Source: Prevotella sp.
Lineage (GTDB): Bacteria; Bacteroidota; Bacteroidia; Bacteroidales; Bacteroidaceae
Direction: 5' to 3'
Assembly: GCA_022769285.1 (NCBI GenBank)
Contig: JALEKD010000044.1
Location: forward strand, 1-37,006
DNA length: 37,006 bases
Both the position numbers and the translations under genes were made by a program. This document shows positions 1 to 9,966 of the stretch, in pieces; position 1 is the first letter of the stretch; each line of letters starts with the position of its first letter. The notes beneath the pieces were generated by a model that searched no databases, was not told where the DNA came from, and saw only the letters and a program-made list of their open reading frames with translations.

Positions 1-119
1 GTACTACTACTCTTCTGTTATATCTTAAATCTGTCAAAGAACTCTTTCCTATGCGCTTGAGAAGTGTTTCGTTCTCGAAAGCGGATGCAAAGGTATAGCT
101 TTTCCGCACACTAACCAAA
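1..119 (-). promoter_or_regulatory. Probable rRNA operon promoter and leader
   Basis: Read on the minus strand, a -33 box TTTG (116-119) is followed after 20 nt by a -7 box TACCTTTG (88-95), a near-ideal Bacteroidetes promoter. The predicted leader (about 82 down to 1) contains GAGTTCTTTGACA, which resembles the boxA-like antitermination site that precedes 16S rRNA genes in Bacteroidales, followed by AT-rich leader sequence with GTAGTAGTAC at the edge. The 16S gene itself would lie beyond the left end and is not seen. The assignment rests on resemblance to remembered Bacteroides and Prevotella rrn leaders. Confidence 0.65.
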
Positions 120-540
120 TGTTTTGCAAAAAAAGTTAAGGGAAATCTTCGGCTCTTGACATATATCAAGCCGAAAAGAGATCACTGGAGGCGTACACCT
201 TATTATATATAGCGCCCCGGAGAGCAGCGATGGGATGAATGGGGACGAACGATGGGTAGGAGGATGCGGAGAAATTGGGGTGAAAGAACGTGAGGAATGG
301 AAGTACCTACGCCCGCCTCATAGCGGCCGACCGCGGCAGACCCATGGCCGTATTCTGCGCGCTGACGGAAACTCCCGGCATCACAAAGACGGCTGCGGGA
401 AACAGAGAAACCGGTCTCCACGATGCTAAAGACAGCTCCCAGCGTGCTAATGACGGCCATTAGACACACAAAGACCAGCAGCAGAAATATAGGAGAAGTG
501 GCAAAGGCCGTAGCAGGCGCGCCCTACAGATAGGCAAACA
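120..540. other. Intergenic region without a recognisable gene
   Basis: Short ORFs are present on both strands, but their translations are low-complexity and Arg/Gly-rich with no recognisable family. A small hairpin (CGGCT.TTGA with TCAAGCCG, about 152-174) and one copy of an AT-rich motif, TACACCTTATTATATATAG (194-212), are present. The same motif recurs upstream of genes elsewhere in the window. I see no convincing protein or RNA gene here. Confidence 0.5.
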
Positions 541-613
541 CAAAAATGGGCGAGTTCCCCCGCCCAAAAAGTTTTCACAACGGAATAATCCTTATTGTGA
601 TTAGCTAGAAATA
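541..613 (-). ncRNA. tracrRNA: tracrRNA of the type II-C CRISPR system
   Basis: This is the trans-activating RNA that pairs with the crRNA repeat and binds Cas9. Read on the minus strand, an anti-repeat (613-594, ATTTCTAGCTAATCACAA) is complementary to the first 19 nt of the repeat in crRNA sense, with one bulged G. It is followed by a nexus-like hairpin, CACAA...AAGGATTATTCC...TTGTG (599-576), a GAAAAC linker and a GC-rich hairpin GGGCG/CGCCC (565-548) ending in a T-run. Remembered Bacteroides tracrRNAs have the same order and the same AAGGATTATTCC core. The predicted start (about 613-610) lies at the anti-repeat itself, so the RNA would be only about 70 nt and would need no 5' trimming. It is transcribed away from cas9. 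Confidence 0.87.
542..565 (-). terminator. tracrRNA terminator hairpin
   Basis: The inverted repeat GGGCG (565-561) / CGCCC (552-548) with a short GGGGAA-type loop is followed on the minus strand by ATTTTTG. It probably serves both as the final tracrRNA hairpin and as an intrinsic terminator. Confidence 0.7.
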
Positions 614-617
614 TGGG

Positions 618-650
618 CAAAGTTAAGATTTTTTCCTGAACTTCAGTCAA
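618..650 (-). promoter_or_regulatory. tracrRNA promoter
   Basis: On the minus strand, TTG (650-648) is followed after 22 nt by TAACTTTG (625-618), matching the Bacteroidetes -33/-7 consensus with a spacer at the long end of the allowed range. It fires directly into the anti-repeat. Confidence 0.7.
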
Positions 651-668
651 TATTTTAAAGAAAATCGC

Positions 669-896
669 TATTTTTGCAAAAAATAGGCATCGCCTTGGCT
701 ATCAGAGCAAACTCACGGTGCCCAAACGGTACTGTTCTTACAGAATACAGAAAGCGCATTGCTCCCCGAGCAAACTACTGGCGCTCGGCCTGCACACTCT
801 TCGCAGAAGACAGGCCTTGACACAACGGTAGCAAGGGCACACGGCTGACAGCCATACCATCACAAACTTAAACACTGATATCTAACAACCGACCCT
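669..896 (+). promoter_or_regulatory. cas9 promoter and ~215-nt leader
   Basis: TATTTTTG (669-676) fits the -7 consensus TAnnTTTG; no clear -33 box is seen at 17-23 nt. The predicted transcript has a leader of more than 200 nt before the cas9 ATG at 897. The first 47 nt from the -7 box match, without gaps, the promoter-leader of the GH31 gene on the minus strand (24505-24459) at 37 of 47 positions, including the blocks TAGGCATCGC and ATCAGAGCAA. Confidence 0.55.
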
Positions 897-3800
897 ATGG
901 GACATATCTTAGGATTAGACTTAGGCACCAACAGCATAGGCTGGGCCGTAATAGACAACGAGCGTAACACCATCATCGACGCCGGCAGCCGTATTATCCC
1001 TATGGACGCCGCCACGATAGGCGACTACGAAAAGGGCAACCTGAAATCGGCCGCGGCCACACGGACTGACTTCAGAAGCACACGACGGCTTATCGCCCGC
1101 GCCACACTACGCCGCGAGCGACTGCTGCGAGTACTCCATGTGATGGGATTTCTGCCCAAGTCATTCGCCGAGCAGATAGACTTCGACCAGCATCCCGGCC
1201 AATTCAAAAATCACGGCGAGCCCCTGCTACCTTATTATATAGGAGAGGATGGTAAAAGCCATTTCCGCTTCATGGACTCGTTTGGCGAGATGATAACTGA
1301 TTTCCAGCGACATCAGGCCGACCTGGTAAGCAACAACCGCAAAGTGCCCTACGACTGGACGATATACTACCTACGCCAGAAAGCGTTGACACAGCCTGTC
1401 AGCAAGGAAGAGCTGGCCTGGATAATACTGAACTTCAACTCTAAGCGAGGCTACTACCAGCTACGCGGCATGGCCGACGAGGCCGCTACTGAACCGACGG
1501 AGAAAGGAAAAAGGGTAGAATACCAGCTGCTGACCGTGACGCACATAGAAGAAGAGGACGAAGACCGCAAGAAACGGGGAAACAAGTGGTACAAGATAAT
1601 CTATGACAACGGGGGAGTACGCAAGGTGTCGGCCCCAACCATGCCCGACCTGTTAGACCAGCAGATAGGAGCCATAGTGACCACCACCCTGGACAAGGAG
1701 GGCAATATAAAAAAGGACAAAGAAGGCCAGCCGATGATAAGCATACGCCAGCCCAAGGAGGACGACTGGACACTCATCAAAAAACGCACCGAGCACGACC
1801 TGGAGAACAGCGGCCTCACCGTGGGCAGCTACATATACGCCCATCTGCTCCGCGACCCGTCGGTCAAAGTAAAAGGCCAGCTGATACGCACCATAGAACG
1901 GCATTACTATAAGGATGAGCTGGAAAAAATACTGACCAAACAGCAAGAATACATACCCGAGCTGACCGACCCACAGATGCTGCAAGCCTGCATACAGGAG
2001 TTGTACCGCAGCAACGAGAGCCACCGCGACTCGCTCCGAGAGACCGACTTTACACGGTTCATCATAGACGACATCATCTTCTACCAGCGTCCGCTGAAAA
2101 GCAAGAAGAGCCTCATAGCCAACTGTCCGTTAGAGACTTACCGCTACCGCGATGCCAACGGCGAATGGCAAAAGCGCCCCATCAAGTGCATCCCCAAGTC
2201 GCACCCTCTGTACGAGGAGTTCAGGCTCTGGCAGTTTGTCAACAACCTACGCATCTACAAGCGACAGGATGAGGTAGACGGCAAGATGGTGACCGACCGC
2301 GACGTGACCAGCCAGTTGCTGCAGTCGCCCGAAGACGCAGCCCGACTATTCGACCAACTCTCCGACCGAAAAGACATCAAGCAAGACCAACTGCTAAAGG
2401 ACATCGGCTTAGGAAAAGACCGCACCGAGTACCGCTGGAACTATGTAGACGACCCGGGCAAGAGTTACCCCTGCTGCCCCACCACGCACGAGATTAACAG
2501 CCGGCTTAAGAAGATAGGCGGCCATGCGCTCGGAGCTCAGGAGGTTATTCACCTGTGGCACATTCTCTACTCGGTAGACGACCCCATCATGTGCCAGAAG
2601 GCACTAAGCCATTTTGCCGAGGCCCACCAACTGCCCCAGGGAAGTTTTGTCAACGCTTTCAAGGACTACGCACCCGACAGCAACAACTACGGTGCTTATT
2701 CGGAGAAAGCCATCAAGCGCCTGTTGCCCCTGATGCGCCAGGGACACCGCTGGAGCGAAGAAACCATAGACCCACGTACCCGCCAGCGCATAGACCACCT
2801 CATAGACGGCGAAGCCGATGACAGCATTACAACCACGACGCGCAAGAAATTGAGCGGCTGCCGCTGCCTCTCCGATTTTCAGGGCCTGCCCACCTGGCAA
2901 GCCGGCTACGCCGTATACGGGCGCCACTCTGAAGCCACCGACACTACCCGCTGGGAAAAGCCCGAGGACATAGACGCCTATCTGCGCACCCAGCTCGGCC
3001 ACCACTCACTGCGCAATCCGATAGTAGAGATGGTAATCAGCGAAACGCTGCGCGTAGTACGCGATATATGGCGTGCCTACGGCCAGATAGACGAGGTACA
3101 CGTAGAGATGGGGCGCGACCTAAAGCAAGATGCCAAAAGTAGGGCGCGCACCACCGACACCATCTTAGCAAACGAGCACACCAATCTGCGCATACGCACG
3201 CTGTTACAAGAGTTTGCCAGCCCAGACTGTCAGATAGAGAACGTACGCCCCTACTCGCCCAGTCAGCAGGAACTGCTCAAGATATACGAGGACGGAGTAC
3301 TCAACGATACCGGCATAGAGCGTAGTGACGACATTGATAAAATCATCAAGGAACTCGGTTCTTCTTCCAAATCGAGCCACGTAAGCCATAATGACATTCT
3401 GAAGTACAAGATGTGGCTCGAGCAGAAGTACAAGTCGCCCTATACGGGGCAACCCATCCCCCTGAGCCGCCTGTTTACCGCCGACTACGAGATAGAGCAC
3501 GTCATCCCCCAGTCGCGTTACTTCGACGATTCTTTTACCAACAAGGTTATCTGCGAGAGCGAGGTTAACAAGGACAAGGGCAACATGCTGGCCTACGAGT
3601 ACATCTGCCAGCGGGGCGGCAGCATCGTCAAGGGCAATATGGGCAAGGACATACATGTGCTGGACAGGAAACAATACGAGGACTTTGTAGACAGGCACTA
3701 CCGGCACAGCCCTGCCAAGAAGAAGAAACTGCTACTCAGCGAAATTCCCAATGGTTTTACCCAACGCCAACTCAACGACAGCCGCTATATGAGCAAGAAG

Positions 3801-5396
3801 ATACTGAGCATCCTTTCTTGCCTGGTACGCCAGGAGGGCGAGCAGGAGGCTACGGCTAAGCGCGTCATCGCCACCAATGGTTCCATCACCGACCGGCTGA
3901 AGAAGGACTGGGGACTCAACGATGTATGGAACGGCCTCATAGCCCCACGCTTCATGCGGCTTAACGAGAAGACCCACACACAGAACTACGGGCAAGAGGT
4001 GAACCATGAGGGCAAACGCTATTTCCAAATCAACGTACCCCTGGACATCTCGGCCGGATTTAGCAAGAAGCGCCTGGACCACCGCCACCATGCCATGGAT
4101 GCCATCGTCATAGCCTGTACCAGCCGCAATATCATCAACTATCTCAGTCATGCCAATGCCGCCGCCCCAGAGGAAGAACGGCAGGACATAAAGCATGCCG
4201 TTTGCCAGAAAGTGAAAACCGATGAGCACGGCAACTATGTATGGCGTATCAAGAAGCCATGGGACACATTCACACAGGACACGGCCGCACAGCTGCAAGG
4301 CATCATCATAAGTTTTAAGCAGAACTTGCGCATCATCACCCGCTCCAGCAATCGCTATACGCATTACGAGAATGGCCAGAAAGTGGTTAGCAGGCAGACC
4401 AAAGGCGACCAGTGGGCCATACGCAAGTCGCTGCACACGGCGACTGCTTCTGGGCGCGTCAACCTCTGCTACCAAAAAGAAGTCAGTTTCAAGGAAGCCC
4501 TTAGCAACCGGCAAGCCATTGTGGACAAAGAGATTAAAGCCGACCTTGCCAGGGTCATCGTCTCTTACAGCAACAACTTCAACCCACAAGCCATCTACAG
4601 ATATTACAAAACCCGCAACTTCAAGACCGAAGATGGAAAGGGCAAGGATGTGAGCAAGGTCAAGATATACTACCATACCGATGACGGCAAGAAGCCCATG
4701 TCGGCCACTCGGGTAGCCATCGACGGCTCTTTTAACAGGGCTAACATTGGCAAAATATCCGACACTGGCATCCAGAAGATTATGCTGGCCCATTTAGACA
4801 GATACAAGGACTGCGGCAAAGACCGGCCAGACTTGGCTTTCTCGCCCGAGGGCATCGAAGAAATGAATCGCGACATCAAGGTTCTTAATGGTGGCAAAGA
4901 CCATAAGCCCATCTATCATGTCCGCAAGACGGAAACGCTCGGCATGAAATTCCGCATAGGTAACAATGGAGCTAAACGCCACAAATATGTAGAAGCCGAC
5001 AAAGGTACCAATCTGTTCTTCGCCATCTATACCAACGAGAATGGTGAGCGCACATACGAAAGTATTCCGCTGAACATAGCTGTTGAACGAAAGAAGCAGG
5101 GCGAGCCCGTAGCCAGTTCCACAAACGAGAATGGCGACCATCTGCTATTCGTCCTTTCGCCCAATGACTTAGTCGTCTTGCCAGACCTGGACAATGGGGA
5201 GAATATATATAAGATGGTGTCGTTTACCGGCAACGAGGTATTCTTTATTCCTTGTAATGTTGCTACGGTTATAAGCAAAGGGAGTGAGTTTGGTTCCCTA
5301 AATAAAATTCAGAACGTTAATGGCATTAGTATCAAGCAATGTTGTGTAAAAATCACCGTCAACCGCCTCGGCCATATCGTTAAAATCCACAAATAA
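897..5396 (+). CDS. cas9: CRISPR-associated endonuclease Cas9, type II-C
   Basis: This is the RNA-guided double-strand DNA nuclease of the system, 1499 aa, in the upper range for II-C and typical of large Bacteroidetes Cas9s. RuvC-I lies at the N-terminus (GLDLGTNSIGW, Asp8). An arginine-rich bridge helix follows (about 56-80), then the recognition lobe. RuvC-II is HVEMGR (Glu737). The HNH domain carries YEIEHVIPQSR (catalytic His868) and RuvC-III carries RHHAMDA (His1065, Asp1068). The remaining C-terminal ~430 residues would include the wedge and PAM-interacting regions. All catalytic residues are present, so the enzyme looks intact. The ATG at 897 places the RuvC motif at the usual distance from the N-terminus. 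cas1 follows after 12 nt. No csn2 or cas4 is present, which defines subtype II-C. The PAM cannot be read from the sequence. Confidence 0.98.
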   Translation: MGHILGLDLGTNSIGWAVIDNERNTIIDAGSRIIPMDAATIGDYEKGNLKSAAATRTDFRSTRRLIARATLRRERLLRVLHVMGFLPKSFAEQIDFDQHPGQFKNHGEPLLPYYIGEDGKSHFRFMDSFGEMITDFQRHQADLVSNNRKVPYDWTIYYLRQKALTQPVSKEELAWIILNFNSKRGYYQLRGMADEAATEPTEKGKRVEYQLLTVTHIEEEDEDRKKRGNKWYKIIYDNGGVRKVSAPTMPDLLDQQIGAIVTTTLDKEGNIKKDKEGQPMISIRQPKEDDWTLIKKRTEHDLENSGLTVGSYIYAHLLRDPSVKVKGQLIRTIERHYYKDELEKILTKQQEYIPELTDPQMLQACIQELYRSNESHRDSLRETDFTRFIIDDIIFYQRPLKSKKSLIANCPLETYRYRDANGEWQKRPIKCIPKSHPLYEEFRLWQFVNNLRIYKRQDEVDGKMVTDRDVTSQLLQSPEDAARLFDQLSDRKDIKQDQLLKDIGLGKDRTEYRWNYVDDPGKSYPCCPTTHEINSRLKKIGGHALGAQEVIHLWHILYSVDDPIMCQKALSHFAEAHQLPQGSFVNAFKDYAPDSNNYGAYSEKAIKRLLPLMRQGHRWSEETIDPRTRQRIDHLIDGEADDSITTTTRKKLSGCRCLSDFQGLPTWQAGYAVYGRHSEATDTTRWEKPEDIDAYLRTQLGHHSLRNPIVEMVISETLRVVRDIWRAYGQIDEVHVEMGRDLKQDAKSRARTTDTILANEHTNLRIRTLLQEFASPDCQIENVRPYSPSQQELLKIYEDGVLNDTGIERSDDIDKIIKELGSSSKSSHVSHNDILKYKMWLEQKYKSPYTGQPIPLSRLFTADYEIEHVIPQSRYFDDSFTNKVICESEVNKDKGNMLAYEYICQRGGSIVKGNMGKDIHVLDRKQYEDFVDRHYRHSPAKKKKLLLSEIPNGFTQRQLNDSRYMSKKILSILSCLVRQEGEQEATAKRVIATNGSITDRLKKDWGLNDVWNGLIAPRFMRLNEKTHTQNYGQEVNHEGKRYFQINVPLDISAGFSKKRLDHRHHAMDAIVIACTSRNIINYLSHANAAAPEEERQDIKHAVCQKVKTDEHGNYVWRIKKPWDTFTQDTAAQLQGIIISFKQNLRIITRSSNRYTHYENGQKVVSRQTKGDQWAIRKSLHTATASGRVNLCYQKEVSFKEALSNRQAIVDKEIKADLARVIVSYSNNFNPQAIYRYYKTRNFKTEDGKGKDVSKVKIYYHTDDGKKPMSATRVAIDGSFNRANIGKISDTGIQKIMLAHLDRYKDCGKDRPDLAFSPEGIEEMNRDIKVLNGGKDHKPIYHVRKTETLGMKFRIGNNGAKRHKYVEADKGTNLFFAIYTNENGERTYESIPLNIAVERKKQGEPVASSTNENGDHLLFVLSPNDLVVLPDLDNGENIYKMVSFTGNEVFFIPCNVATVISKGSEFGSLNKIQNVNGISIKQCCVKITVNRLGHIVKIHK

Positions 5397-5408
5397 GGAA
5401 AGCTACCA

Positions 5409-6679
<1,271 letters not shown>

Positions 6680-6727
6680 TGTATCATAGGCTATCAAGAG
6701 CTAACCAGCAACCCTCATTAACAAAAC

Positions 6728-6766
6728 AAAGGGGACATTTCGCGCAACCGCGATAACATCCCCTTT
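6728..6766. terminator. Bidirectional terminator between cas2 and the array
   Basis: The stem AAAGGGGA (6728-6735) / TCCCCTTT (6759-6766) encloses an inner stem TCGCG/CGCGA. The outer flanks are T-rich on both strands (TTTATCC downstream on plus; TTTGTTTTGTT on minus). It can stop the cas operon from the left and minus-strand pre-crRNA from the right. Confidence 0.65.
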
Positions 6767-6837
6767 ATCCTCAACAACTTTTCTCATTTCTATCACCATC
6801 CTTATACCATTGAATATCAATATATTCAAGTATTCGA
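6767..6837. promoter_or_regulatory. Array leader with perfect palindrome
   Basis: This AT-rich stretch lies between the terminator and the first repeat. It contains a perfect 8-bp inverted repeat, TTGAATAT (6810-6817) / ATATTCAA (6822-6829), ending 8 bp before repeat 1. The cas-proximal end should be the acquisition end, because the degenerate repeat is at the other end. The palindrome is therefore a candidate leader anchor for Cas1-Cas2 or a host factor, by inference only. Confidence 0.45.
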
Positions 6838-9641
6838 GTTGTTGATGGCCGTACAAAGGTACGAATTTCCTAGCTAATCACAACGATAATAGAATAAATA
6901 ATGATTAGATAAATGTTGTTGATGGCCGTACAAAGGTACGAATTTCCTAGCTAATCACAACCCCCTGGCTGTATAATGACATGCAGGTTTCGTTGTTGAT
7001 GGCCGTACAAAGGTACGAATTTCCTAGCTAATCACAACTATTAGTTCCTATAATAGTATAGATTAGGGGTTGTTGATGGCCGTACAAAGGTACGAATTTC
7101 CTAGCTAATCACAACCAGTTCACCCAGCTCGTCATTGTCATCGTAGTTGTTGATGGCCGTACAAAGGTACGAATTTCCTAGCTTATCACAACACAGTGTC
7201 AGTAATAGGCCCACGCAAATTTGTTGTTGATGGCCGTACAAAGGTACGAATTTCCTAGCTAATCACAACCGGGCTGAGATGCGTTGCTTCTATCTTGAGT
7301 TGTTGATGGCCGTACAAAGGTACGAATTTCCTAGCTAATCACAACGATAGTACTGCTTTTGGTTACGCTCCACGGTTGTTGATGGCCGTACAAAGGTACG
7401 AATTTCCTAGCTAATCACAACTAGGCTTTTTCTTTCATTTTAAATAGTATGTTGTTGATGGCCGTACAAAGGTACGAATTTCCTAGCTAATCACAACCGC
7501 GGTTTCACAACTACCCAGATGGCCAATGTTGTTGATGGCCGTACAAAGGTACGAATTTCCTAGCTAATCACAACATCCTTGCCTATCATTTACTGCTCCT
7601 GATAGTTGTTGATGGCCGTACAAAGGTACGAATTTCCTAGCTAATCACAACCGTCACCGATAATAATTACGTTACCTCCTGTTGTTGATGGCCGTACAAA
7701 GGTACGAATTTCCTAGCTAATCACAACAGCTTGGTCGCTGCTGTTCGCGCCCGTGTAGTTGTTGATGGCCGTACAAAGGTACGAATTTCCTAGCTAATCA
7801 CAACTGAGTGCCAGAAGGTATCTAACGTCAAGGAGTTGTTGATGGCCGTACAAAGGTACGAATTTCCTAGCTAATCACAACGTCATAATTTAATTGTTGT
7901 TTAGCGGGAAAGTTGTTGATGGCCGTACAAAGGTACGAATTTCCTAGCTAATCACAACAGCAAATTTAATAACAAAACAAAAATACTGTTGTTGATGGCC
8001 GTACAAAGGTACGAATTTCCTAGCTAATCACAACTATAATAGCATCCTCCGCAGCCTGTGTCAAGTTGTTGATGGCCGTACAAAGGTACGAATTTCCTAG
8101 CTAATCACAACGATTTCTGCACCGCTAAACTCCATCATGCCGTTGTTGATGGCCGTACAAAGGTACGAATTTCCTAGCTAATCACAACTTCGGGGTCGTA
8201 CTTGGCGATGGCAGCAGTTGTTGATGGCCGTACAAAGGTACGAATTTCCTAGCTAATCACAACTCCACTAAACGCCAAGTAATACCCATTCTCGTTGTTG
8301 ATGGCCGTACAAAGGTACGAATTTCCTAGCTAATCACAACCACCGTCGGCACGCTCGTTGTGTCGCCCTGTTGTTGATGGCCGTACAAAGGTACGAATTT
8401 CCTAGCTAATCACAACGTCATAATCGTTAATTGTTGTTGAGTGGGAGTTGTTGATGGCCGTACAAAGGTACGAATTTCCTAGCTAATCACAACCATCTAA
8501 TTCTTATTTCTTAAATTTGGTGCGTTGTTGATGGCCGTACAAAGGTACGAATTTCCTAGCTAATCACAACAGATGAAGGATGATGAATGTGGAGAGCCGG
8601 TTGTTGATGGCCGTACAAAGGTACGAATTTCCTAGCTAATCACAACTAATACTGCCAAAGACATGGCACAAAAACGTTGTTGATGGCCGTACAAAGGTAC
8701 GAATTTCCTAGCTAATCACAACTTCGGAAAGGTATTAATAAACTTGAACAAAGTTGTTGATGGCCGTACAAAGGTACGAATTTCCTAGCTAATCACAACA
8801 AGCCCGTAATTTTAGCAGCTCAACTGCGGTTGTTGATGGCCGTACAAAGGTACGAATTTCCTAGCTAATCACAACTGTAAACACAAAACGGATGTTGTTG
8901 CAAAGGTTGTTGATGGCCGTACAAAGGTACGAATTTCCTAGCTAATCACAACAGAATTACCATTAATACTAAAAGAAAGATTGTTGTTGATGGCCGTACA
9001 AAGGTACGAATTTCCTAGCTAATCACAACCGTCCGGAATAGAATCCTCGTTATCGTGCCGTTGTTGATGGCCGTACAAAGGTACGAATTTCCTAGCTAAT
9101 CACAACTCGCTCTCTTAGGAGAAATGACTGCTCGGTGTTGTTGATGGCCGTACAAAGGTACGAATTTCCTAGCTAATCACAACCCACATGGCCGTAGGCA
9201 TGATCGTACAATTGTTGTTGATGGCCGTACAAAGGTACGAATTTCCTAGCTAATCACAACAGAGAGAAACGTTCGCCATTGCCCTACCCGTTGTTGATGG
9301 CCGTACAAAGGTACGAATTTCCTAGCTAATCACAACGGGAGTCCTCTTGCATACCCAACATCTTCGTTGTTGATGGCCGTACAAAGGTACGAATTTCCTA
9401 GCTAATCACAACGCCGAAATCTGAATAATCTTTCATCGCTCAGTTGTTGATGGCCGTACAAAGGTACGAATTTCCTAGCTAATCACAACGTTCCATCCTT
9501 TAGTCTTTTTCGGGTTAAGTTGTTGATGGCCGTACAAAGGTACGAATTTCCTAGCTAATCACAACACCTGAAGGCTAAACTTATACGCGCGTGGGTTGTT
9601 GATGGCCGTACAAAGGTACGAATTTCCTAGCTAATCACAAC
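6838..9641 (-). CRISPR. Type II-C CRISPR array, 37 repeats and 36 spacers
   Basis: The 47-bp repeat starts GTTGTTGATGGCCGTACAAA and ends TAGCTAATCACAAC in plus orientation. By start-to-start distance, 22 spacers are 30 nt, 13 are 29 nt and one (8189-8216) is 28 nt. Repeats look identical except repeat 5, which has A to T at 7184. The crRNA sense is the minus strand, because the tracrRNA anti-repeat pairs with the repeat read that way (GTTGTGATTAGCTAG...). In this sense the repeat has a hairpin CGTAC-CTTT-GTACG and a full Bacteroidetes promoter, TTG (repeat positions 2-4), 19 nt, TACCTTTG (24-31). Each repeat could therefore start its own crRNA. Transcription runs toward the cas genes, and the oldest end is at the right. 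Confidence 0.98.
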
Positions 9642-9770
9642 AATACCTTCTATAATAGTCTTGTATAGTCGTTGACAACTGGCCTTTGTAGTCGCCCATG
9701 TGCCGTACAACTGAAAGGAAGCGTAAGACTTCCATTCGTCGCAGGTGCTCAGTATAATTATTCTTTCCAT
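9627..9770 (-). pseudogene. Small ORF truncated by the CRISPR array
   Basis: A 47-codon ORF begins MERIIILSTCDEWKSYASFQ and runs leftward into repeat 37, where it is read as VVIS and stops at TAG (9629-9627). The last ~5 codons are therefore CRISPR repeat. The CDEWKSY...TWATTK pattern resembles, from memory, small proteins of about 80-100 aa common in Bacteroidales phages and mobile elements, so the 3' half is probably missing. It lies 31 nt after the preceding small gene on the same strand. Function unknown. Confidence 0.5.
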
Positions 9771-9801
9771 AGATCAGTATGTTTTTAAAAAGTTCATAAT
9801 A

Positions 9802-9966
9802 TTACTTAGCCTTGTTGCACTCCACATCCGTAATAACTCTCACCTTAACGTGATAATTATCGGCTTGCTTAAAAGACGCATCCGTAATAGCTTTATAGAT
9901 TGCATTGTAGGCATGTATATTGTTGTGAAATATTTCAATAATAATCGTTTCTTTTTGTAATTTCAT
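9802..9966 (-). CDS. Hypothetical 54-aa protein beside the CRISPR array
   Basis: I do not recognise a family. The ATG at 9966 overlaps the stop of the upstream gene (ATGA), which suggests translational coupling and supports this start over a longer in-frame one at 10014. The product begins MKLQKETIIIEIFHNNIHAY and ends DVECNKAK; it is basic, has no membrane segment and may form an alpha/beta mini-domain. It is the middle gene of a three-gene minus-strand cluster between the last regular repeat and the degenerate one. Its size and coupling look like phage early or plasmid genes. A role in regulating or inhibiting Cas9 is possible but nothing in the sequence shows it. Confidence 0.55.
   Translation of the reverse strand: MKLQKETIIIEIFHNNIHAYNAIYKAITDASFKQADNYHVKVRVITDVECNKAK

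Noticed and set aside
235..429. A 64-codon plus-strand ORF after the first AT motif
   Set aside because: The Arg/Gly/His-rich translation has no coding character and overlaps other equally poor ORFs.
3732..4793. A 353-codon open frame on the minus strand within cas9
   Set aside because: It lies fully antisense to conserved Cas9 sequence, including the RuvC-III region, and its translation is hydrophobic and family-less; such long shadows are common in GC-rich codon patterns.
9184..9213. Spacer 31 as derived from the repeat (it contains ATGGCCGTA)
   Set aside because: The similarity is nine bases with a different order of the rest; no evidence beyond chance.
6838..9641. Self-targeting spacers against genes in this window
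   Set aside because: By eye no spacer matches another part of the window; a proper search of the whole genome would be needed.
9702..9710. GCCGTACAA as an additional degenerate CRISPR repeat
   Set aside because: Only nine bases match the repeat and they lie within an ORF; chance is enough to explain it.
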